Assembly: GCA_016207985.1 (NCBI GenBank)
Contig: JACQYX010000027.1
Span: 1-6,078 of the forward strand
DNA from: Ignavibacteriales bacterium
GTDB taxonomy: Bacteria; Bacteroidota; Ignavibacteria; UBA10030; SZUA-254
DNA: 6,078 nucleotides
Direction: 5' to 3'
Position numbers and translations under genes: made by a program. The notes under the pieces are model-generated. The model made no database searches. It saw only the letters and a program-made list of their open reading frames with translations, and was not told the origin of the DNA. How positions within the stretch are numbered: position 1 is the stretch's first letter; each line of letters opens with the position of its first letter. Of this stretch, positions 1 through 4,835 are shown one piece after another.

Positions 1-1
1 A

Positions 2-388
2 TGGATTGGCAGCGATAAGATTATATCGTATGGCAGCTATATCTATATCTGTCAAGATTTTTGGATAACAATATTAAAGAATGATTTGATCACGTCTATT
101 GATACAGATGTGGTTACCCTACAAAAAGAATTCATACTTTATCAGAACTATCCTAATCCATTTAATAATGGAACAAAAATTAAGTATCACTTACCAAGTT
201 TTGAGAATGTGAAAATATTTATCTTTGATATTACGGGTAAATTGATGCAAACAATAAACCTCGGTTACCAGCATAGAGGCGATTACGAATATGGATGGAC
301 TCCTGAGAATCTTTCCACAGGAATGTACATGATTAAGCTAATCGTTGGAAATCAAACACTTGTAAAGAAAGCATTGTTAATAAAATGA
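2..388 (+). CDS. C-terminal end of a T9SS-secreted protein (Por sorting domain), 5' partial
   Basis: The frame is open from base 2 to the TGA at 386-388, so this is the last 128 codons of a longer gene running off the left edge; the TTG at 86 is an internal leucine codon, not a start. Roughly the last 85 residues form a type A C-terminal sorting domain: LYQNYPNPFNNGTKIKYHLP, then a short beta-sandwich pattern (VKIFIFDITGKLM, GWTPENLSTGMYMIKL) and a basic end (VKKALLIK). In this family the domain is recognised by the type IX secretion machinery at the outer membrane and is normally cleaved off or used for surface attachment. The cargo part upstream (for example SYGSYIYICQDFW) is too short to identify. 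A likely terminator follows at 444-513, so this seems to be the last gene of its transcript. Confidence 0.88.
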   Translation, partial: WIGSDKIISYGSYIYICQDFWITILKNDLITSIDTDVVTLQKEFILYQNYPNPFNNGTKIKYHLPSFENVKIFIFDITGKLMQTINLGYQHRGDYEYGWTPENLSTGMYMIKLIVGNQTLVKKALLIK

Positions 389-443
389 AATTAATAGAAA
401 TACACGATCGATCTCCGCCTAAATTGAAGCCCCCAAAGCTCTA

Positions 444-513
444 AGCCCTCAATATTCTCGGACCAAGAGAAGCAATCGAAGGACATAGATTTCTTCGAGG
501 GCTATCTTTTTTT
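444..513 (+). terminator. Probable intrinsic terminator after the T9SS gene
   Basis: AGCCCTC (444-450) pairs perfectly with GAGGGCT (497-503), and a run of seven T follows at 507-513. The 46-nt interior holds a small stem, TTCTC (455-459) with GAGAA (467-471). A second stem, TCGAAG (476-481) with CTTCGA (493-498), overlaps the outer 3' arm by two bases and so competes with its end. A branched structure is therefore likely rather than a simple hairpin. Its position, 56 nt after a stop codon and before a new gene with its own ribosome site, fits a terminator. The long loop makes this less certain than a compact hairpin. Confidence 0.55.
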
Positions 514-605
514 AATCGTTTGACTTAAAATGCCAAAGTAAGCCAAACATCGTGTTATTGGCAATAATCAATTATCAATCTACAAAAATAGAAGGAAAAA
601 TTAAA

Positions 606-872
606 ATGAAAACGATTCAACAAATATTGTATTTAATTTGTCTGTTCTTAGTTGTCAATGTTGTGTATCCGCAATATCCAAACAGACAAGTGACAGGAAA
701 TCCGTACGATCAAAGTGAGACTGCTATTGCTGTTAATCCAACGAATAGGTCACAGATTGTAATTGGATGGAACGCTATTGATGCAAGCGATGATTCTCGT
801 AAGGTCGGGAGAATGACTTGTCCGCCTCTGGCGGATCTCTCTCCTAACGTGGTTGGTTTCTGTAAAACATAG
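606..872 (+). pseudogene. Truncated secreted BNR/sialidase-like protein
   Basis: The start at ATG 606 is chosen because GAAGGA lies at 591-596 and because it opens a good signal peptide: MKTIQ, a hydrophobic stretch (ILYLICLFLVVNVV), then a likely cleavage near YPQ. An in-frame ATG at 552 would bury the signal peptide and has no ribosome site. The mature part begins with a pattern usual in secreted BNR-repeat/exo-sialidase-like proteins (SETAIAVNPTNRSQIVIGWN), which form beta-propellers of several hundred residues. After about 67 residues (DDSRKVG) the sequence runs straight into the palindromic repeat at 804-848, which supplies the last 21 codons and then a TAG at 870-872. Nothing resembling the remaining propeller is found downstream. 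I call it a 3'-truncated remnant; family assignment rests on a short N-terminal stretch. Confidence 0.7.
804..848 (+). repeat. Palindromic (REP-like) repeat, copy 1, inside the BNR remnant
   Basis: This 45-base stretch matches 1360-1404 at 42 of 45 positions in the same orientation (differences at 814, 840 and 847). The outer stem is GGGAGA (807-812) with TCTCTC (836-841), one pair being G-U. An unpaired ATGACTTG (813-820) follows, then the inner stem TCCGCC (821-826) with GGCGGA (830-835) around a TCT loop. It supplies the terminal codons of the truncated BNR reading frame. Confidence 0.9.
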
Positions 873-922
873 TTTACTAAAAATAAACGTTGAAATTCGC
901 CTGTTTTACAAAAAAACCAGCC
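851..922. repeat. Imperfect inverted repeat, about 20-bp arms
   Basis: The left arm at 851-869 (GGTTGGTTTCTGTAAAACA) is nearly the reverse complement of the right arm at 902-922, which ends in ACCAGCC; there are two mismatches and a two-base gap. The 32-base interior holds a further small stem, GTTTA (872-876) with TAAAC (884-888). The unit sits directly beside repeat copy 1 and could form a long hairpin or cruciform. No T run follows, so it is not an obvious intrinsic terminator. It could be a tiny non-autonomous element, which is inference only. Confidence 0.65.
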
Positions 923-946
923 TAGCAAAAATCCCGTTAAGGTTGT

Positions 947-961
947 CGTAAAAATTTTACG
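947..961. promoter_or_regulatory. Perfect AT-rich palindrome upstream of the small-RNA promoter
   Basis: CGTAAAAATTTTACG is a perfect 7-bp inverted repeat around a central A, ending 17 bases before the -35 box at 979. With the following AAATTTTT run it could serve as an UP-like element for RNA polymerase or as an operator for a dimeric regulator. The palindrome is visible; its role is inferred from position only. Confidence 0.4.
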
Positions 962-978
962 TAAACCAGAAATTTTTC

Positions 979-1007
979 TTGACAAATCGTTTACTATGTC
1001 TTATATT
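979..1007 (+). promoter_or_regulatory. Strong sigma70-type promoter
   Basis: A consensus -35 box TTGACA (979-984) is separated by exactly 17 bases from a -10 box TATATT (1002-1007), one base off TATAAT. AT-rich sequence lies upstream. The start of transcription would fall near 1013-1015. No protein gene follows on this strand before an intrinsic terminator at 1162-1197, so the product should be a short untranslated RNA. Confidence 0.65.
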
Positions 1008-1012
1008 AACTC

Positions 1013-1197
1013 AGATTCCGTTGAAAGAGTTTCGGTGAGGTCGGCAGATGCCGCCCCCTCCCAAGAGTGATTAATGATGATGCCCGCAGTCGTTACTTAC
1101 GATTGAAATAAAGAGGACAATCGGAATAAGTAATTGGGAATGTTGTTAATTTCGACGCGAAAAGCCGGTTCCGTTTGCAGAATCGGCTTGTTATTTT
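1013..1197 (+). ncRNA. Candidate structured small RNA, about 185 nt, class unknown
   Basis: The unit lies between the promoter at 979-1007 and a terminator hairpin at 1162-1189. Visible pairings are: a closing stem of CGTTGAAA (1019-1026) with TTTCGACG (1150-1157), one G-U; a GC-rich hairpin at 1037-1060 with GAGG/CCTC outside and CGGC/GCCG inside; and a long rod from about 1070 to 1150. The end of the rod is GTTACTTA (1092-1099) with TAAGTAAT (1127-1134), then CGATT (1100-1104) with AATCG (1119-1123), with a three-base bulge. There is no ribosome site with a meaningful reading frame. Size, own promoter, own terminator and rod shape would fit 6S RNA, but I see no diagnostic sequence, and it does not match the tmRNA, SRP RNA, RNase P RNA or riboswitch motifs I know. 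The 5' end is estimated from the -10 box. Confidence 0.55.
1162..1197 (+). terminator. Intrinsic terminator of the candidate small RNA
   Basis: AAGCCGGTTC (1162-1171) pairs with GAATCGGCTT (1180-1189): ten base pairs with one G-U and an eight-base loop. The T-rich tail GTTATTTT (1190-1197) follows directly. This is the cleanest terminator in the window. Confidence 0.72.
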
Positions 1198-1235
1198 ATG
1201 ACCCCCGAGAATTACCCTCTCTTCGCAGTTTAGAC

Positions 1236-1285
1236 AGACTTCCGATTTCTTACTAAGTCAAATCCGGTTCAGAAATCGGAAGTCT
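1236..1285. repeat. Perfect 15-bp inverted repeat with a 20-base spacer
   Basis: AGACTTCCGATTTCT (1236-1250) is exactly repeated in inverse at 1271-1285. The 20-base spacer (1251-1270) contains CTAAGTCAAATCCGG. No T run follows either side and no gene ends next to it, so a plain terminator is unlikely; the DUF4139 gene ends 134 bases away on the other strand. A short palindromic element or a small hairpin RNA are the alternatives. Confidence 0.75.
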
Positions 1286-1315
1286 CACCAGTTTACCTTG
1301 TTGCTGGGAGGAAGT

Positions 1316-1340
1316 TCCGCCCAAAAGATGGCGGACAAGT
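1316..1340 (-). repeat. Variant palindromic repeat (inverted, divergent loop)
   Basis: TCCGCC (1316-1321) and GGCGGA (1330-1335) form the same 6-bp stem as in the other copies but with an eight-base loop (CAAAAGAT). On the minus strand the unit begins GACTTGTCCGCC, the same lead as copies 1 and 2, so it is a family member in opposite orientation with a changed loop. The flanks CTGGG (1304-1308) and CCCAG (1351-1355) can pair, adding an outer stem. Confidence 0.65.
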
Positions 1341-1359
1341 CTACCTCCAACCCAGTTCA

Positions 1360-1404
1360 GTCGGGAGAAGGACTTGTCCGCCTCTGGCGGATCTCCCTCC
1401 TAGC
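1360..1404 (+). repeat. Palindromic (REP-like) repeat, copy 2
   Basis: The partner of 804-848, with 42 of 45 bases identical. The outer stem GGGAGA (1363-1368) with TCTCCC (1392-1397) is fully Watson-Crick here, and the inner stem TCCGCC (1377-1382) with GGCGGA (1386-1391) is unchanged. It ends 15 bases past the stop of the minus-strand DUF4139 gene, so its hairpin could also mark the 3' end of that mRNA. Confidence 0.9.
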
Positions 1405-1419
1405 CTAGCTTTGAAGTCA

Positions 1420-2783
1420 TTACCACGAATACCGAATCGTGTACGTTACAACTTTCTCTTCGTCTTTTCCAATCTTCACCGGAAATTTTATTGTGGACTG
1501 ATCAACCTTCTCAAAGTTTGCCGAGAATTTAACAATTTCCCACTCGCTCCATCGCCATGGGTGCTCATAAATCTGAATCTCAACCGCTTCCTTCTTGTGG
1601 TTGCGGACTTTTATCTCGATCGTTTCTTCAACTACTCTTCTACTGATCGTTTTAAAATCTTTCTGCACACGCTCACCAACTATATCGAACGCATTTCCAA
1701 GATAAAGTCGAAGCTCTTCATCTTTCGGCGTATGGTCGATCAAATCCTCGCCGATGAATTGTTCTTTTCCTTCATCGTCACGTTTGTAGACGCGAACCTT
1801 TCCTTTAGGGAGCGGAATACCAAGTCCAGATTTTTCATCGTTCTTGAACGTAACAAATACACCAACTTTTGTATTCGATTGCTGTCCGAAGCTGCTCTGG
1901 TCTCTGTAAGAGTAATTTCTATACCAGTACCGCCACTGATCGGATAACCCATCATAGATAAATACTTTCTTCGAGGCAACATTGTGTCCTGTGATCAGCT
2001 CGATTTGCTTTGTCTCGTTGTTGTTTAGATCAGTATGACGCTGAAGAGTGTAGTAGCAATATTAACATCGCCAGCAACTAACTTCAAGCCCGCATCCTTG
2101 AACGATGTACCCGAATTATTTGTGAGCGTAACCCATCCGGTTAAATCCAGCTTGGAGTCATCTTTGTTTAATAGAGCAACATAATTTGCGTTCCACGATA
2201 GTGAACCTGCAAGATAGCTGATTTCCGTTTTGTGCTCGCCGGCTTTTTCGTTTTCAACAAGCCACTCGAGCTGCGGTTTCAGTATCAATCCTTCAGGAAG
2301 TGAAGGCAGAATTAATCGCCCCGCCGGATTTATCTCGATCTTTCCATCGATTTCGGCAACAAGTCCACCGCTGAAGCTTGAGGAGATCAAGTTTCCCCTC
2401 ACAGTATATTCTTTTTTTGTTTCCTCATTCAAGCGAACGAACTCTACTTGCTTTCCGATGTACTTTTCCATCAGCTTCGCTTGGCTGACAAGATCGTACT
2501 GGTAGTTTTGCTCAAGAACTCTGACTGCAAATGGATCGGTGAGACTTGAAAAATGGAGCGATGTTCCATCGATAGTCGAAGGAATATTTGGAATTACTAC
2601 CCGACTTAAACCTTTTGAAATATTGATGGTTCTTTCTTCGCGTATGAGCGAAAGATTCTGATTGTAAATTGTCAGATCGACAGATGTACGCTCACCGGCA
2701 GTTGTTTGCTTCATCTGAGCGAACAGGTGCTGACTGCTCAATACGATCAGAATTAACAGTATTATTACTATCGTTCTTTTCAT
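1420..2783 (-). pseudogene. DUF4139-type secreted protein, broken by internal deletion/frameshift
   Basis: Starts at ATG 2783, six bases after a strong ribosome site (GAAAGGGG on the minus strand, 2790-2797). It opens with a signal peptide (MKRTIVIILLILIVLSSQHLFAQ, cut likely after FAQ; positions 2715-2783). The N-terminal part (252 codons to a stop at 2025) has the pattern VDLTIYNQNLSLIREER and LSWNANYVALL seen in DUF4139 proteins, whose role is unknown. After GDVN (codon ending at 2061) the family sequence resumes in another frame at YTLQRHTDLNNNETKQIEL (from 2052) and continues to the stop at 1420 (ending TYTIRYSW). Only eight bases (2053-2060) separate the two. Family members as I recall them have a few tens of residues between these motifs, so a deletion with frame change is more likely than a one-base error. 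It lies 73 bases after the ABC subunit 2 stop and may be its last operon partner. Confidence 0.75.
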
Positions 2784-2856
2784 AATGATCCCCTTTCTTA
2801 TAATAAGACGATTCGATTTGCCATTTCGTTTAGTTATAAGTTAAGAATGTTCCATA

Positions 2857-4396
2857 TCATTTCCCAGCGTTACCGACGATTACTTTCTCCTGGTCCTTGT
2901 ACTGCAAGCGGTAAAGTTTGTAGTAGATTCCTTCCAATGCAAGCAGTTCCTGATGCGTACCCATTTCGCGTATCTCACCTTTATGCATCACAATAATCTT
3001 ATTTGCACGCTGGATAGTGGAGAGACGATGTGCGATAACGATAGACGTTCTTCCTTGAAGAAGCTTTTTAATTGCTTGCTGGATGAGAATCTCGGTCTCG
3101 GTATCTACGCTCGATGTAGCTTCATCGAGTACAAGGATTCGAGGGTGTACGGCGAGGGCACGTGCGAATGATATGAGTTGTTTTTGTCCTACCGAGAGTG
3201 TTGCTCCACGCTCTTTAACTTCCTCGTCATAGTAATTAGGCATGTTCTCGATGAAACGATTTGCACCAACGACACGAGCAGCAGCTTTAATGCGATCCAT
3301 TGAAATACCATCGTTACCGAGACTGATATTAGATTTGATGTCACCCGAGAAAAGGAATACATCCTGCAAAACGATCGCGGTGTGCCGCCGAAGATCTTCT
3401 TTATTGATAGATCGGATGTCGATACCGTCGATGAGAATTTCTCCGCGCTGGTATTCATAAAATCGGCAGAGCAAATTGATGATGCTGGTTTTGCCGGCTC
3501 CGGTGTGCCCGACGAAGGCAGCCGTTTCACCGGGCTTAATGATGAAGGAGATATTTTTTAAAACCCATTCTTCGTTTACATATGCGAACCAGACATTTTT
3601 AAATTCGATTTTGCCCTGTAATTTATCCAACCGGATCGGTATTACCGGATTCTGAATGATTGTTTGATCGTCCAACAGTTTAAAAACACGTTCCGATGAC
3701 GCCATCGCTGTCTGCATTATATTGTACTTTTCCGATAGATCTCGGATTGGCCTCCAGAACATTTCGTTGAACTGGAAGAAAGCTATCATCGTGCCGATGC
3801 TTATGCTTCCTTCCAATGCACCGACTCCGGAATACCAGATGATAAGTCCGATTGCAATCGCACCGATGAGATCGACGCCAGGATAAAACAGAGCATAGTA
3901 AAAAATCGATTTGATGTTGGTATCACGGTGTGTAGCATTGATATCGGAAAATTTATTGTACGATTTTTTTTCACGATTGAAAATCTGATCGACCATCATA
4001 CCGGTAATATGTTCCTGCATGAATGTGTTGATACGTGCAACCTGTAAACGTACTTCACGGTATGCTTCACGGGCTTTCTTGCGGAAGAGAAATGTTCCGT
4101 AAAATAGAAGCGGCAAGACGCTGAGAGATATCAATGCAAGCTCCCAGCTCATTGTGAACATGAAATATAGAATTCCAATAATCGTAAACACATCGCTGAA
4201 CACCATGACTACTCCCGAAGAGAACATTTCATTTAGAACTTCTACATCGTTTGTAACACGGGTGATTAACCGACCAATAGGATTGCCATCGTAGAATTTG
4301 ATACTAAGGTTTTGTAGATGTGTAAACACCTGCATTCGCAGATCGAAGATAGTTGCGGGTGTCGTAAGCTTTACCGAGTATTTCCTCATCGTGCAT
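2857..4396 (-). pseudogene. ABC exporter subunit 2 (catalytic half), N-terminal membrane part deleted
   Basis: The natural start is probably ATG at 4396, giving MHDEEILGKAYDTR, the usual opening of this ABC half-transporter type. After that, bases continue directly into TIFDLRMQVFTHLQNLSIKF in another frame. About 90-100 residues, including the first two membrane helices, are missing. The frame from 4396 stops after 30 codons; the longer frame can start only at ATG 4389 (510 codons), preceded by a non-homologous eight residues and no ribosome site. Numbering from 4389: remaining membrane domain about 55-240; Walker A GHTGAGKT 294-301; Q-loop Gln 342; variant signature LSVGQ 398-402; Walker B ILVLDE 418-423 with catalytic Glu 423; switch His 454. 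In the intact family it would be an inner-membrane drug or lipid exporter subunit pairing with the product of 4836-6078. A function as encoded is doubtful; an assembly artefact is possible. Confidence 0.8.
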
Positions 4397-4413
4397 GGTT
4401 CAATTCAAAATTA

Positions 4414-4828
4414 AAAAGGCAAAATGAAAAAATTATTGCTTGGATTTTCCACGGGCTTTACTGACGATAGCCCCCAAAACGCGTTTTATCTCATTAGTTT
4501 TGGAAATTATATCGTCAAGTCGGGGTTGTTTAATTATTTTCGAAGCGCCAAGCAATCGTAACCAATAATGAGTTTCGCGGGCTTCACTCAATGCGATATT
4601 CATCTTGTATGTAAATAAATCCTTTGTATATGCTGCCTCAGCTTCTTCAACATTAGCTCCAATCGAAGTTCCACATCGCAATAATTGCTTACCTAAAACA
4701 TTACCCTCTCGTGAGTGCGGAAGTTGAGTTGTTAAATTTACAATGCGAACTCCAAAGTTAAATGTTCTTTCCATTATATCTTGGTACATAATTCCTCCAT
4801 TGTTTTTGCATTTTTCATTTTTCCTTTT
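4414..4828 (-). mobile_element. Inverted-repeat-bounded four-helix-bundle gene unit (IVS-like)
   Basis: AAAAGGCAAAATGAAAAA at 4414-4431 is the reverse complement of 4811-4828 with 17 of 18 positions matching. These arms enclose almost nothing except the four-helix-bundle gene and its ribosome site; the stop codon is one base inside the left arm. Intervening sequences in 23S rRNA genes that encode the same protein family also have pairing ends. Here the unit lies between two halves of an ABC exporter operon. I see no convincing target-site duplication, so mobility is inferred. Confidence 0.5.
4433..4789 (-). CDS. Four-helix-bundle protein (S23/IVP family)
   Basis: A complete 118-codon gene. 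The start MYQDIMERTF is fixed by an excellent ribosome site: GGAGG (4794-4798 on the minus strand) four bases before ATG 4789; the later Met at MERTF lacks one. The family pattern is clear: an N-terminal helix with FNFGVRIVNLT, the conserved LGKQLLRCGTSIGANVEEAEAA segment spread over residues 32-53, then SEARETHYWLRLL and a final helix DDIISKTNEIKRVLGAIVSKA, ending in a basic tail. Known members are small helical bundles of unsettled function, found free-standing or inside 23S rRNA intervening sequences, and distantly related to the accessory Avd protein of diversity-generating retroelements. No reverse transcriptase or rRNA is present here. It lies 46 bases after ABC subunit 1 and 36 bases before subunit 2 on the same strand, so it would be co-transcribed. 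Its 18-bp flanking inverted repeats suggest it arrived as a unit. Confidence 0.9.
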   Translation of the reverse strand: MYQDIMERTFNFGVRIVNLTTQLPHSREGNVLGKQLLRCGTSIGANVEEAEAAYTKDLFTYKMNIALSEARETHYWLRLLGASKIIKQPRLDDIISKTNEIKRVLGAIVSKARGKSKQ

Positions 4829-4835
4829 GTATTGA

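Noticed and set aside
552..605. Upstream ATG as the start of the BNR-like gene
   Set aside because: It would place 18 residues before a clear signal peptide and has no ribosome site, whereas ATG 606 has GAAGGA nine bases upstream.
710..985. Minus-strand open frame over the BNR remnant and repeat
   Set aside because: It crosses a repeat boundary and an inverted repeat, has no family pattern, and is antisense to a signal-peptide gene with a ribosome site.
1013..1197. Riboswitch or known housekeeping RNA (tmRNA, SRP RNA, RNase P RNA, cobalamin, FMN or TPP aptamers)
   Set aside because: None of the conserved core motifs I know for these classes is visible, and no gene on the same strand follows for a riboswitch to control.
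804..1404. CRISPR array
   Set aside because: Repeats are few, not evenly spaced, occur in both orientations and share a hairpin of REP type; no cas genes are present.
1411..1947. Long plus-strand open frame of 178 codons opposite the DUF4139 gene
   Set aside because: It is antisense to a region whose minus-strand translation matches a known family to its stop codon; the plus-strand product has no recognisable pattern and no ribosome site.
4433..4789. Accessory protein (Avd) of a diversity-generating retroelement
   Set aside because: The family is related, but there is no reverse transcriptase, template repeat or variable target gene in the window; the sequence fits the ordinary S23/IVP type better.
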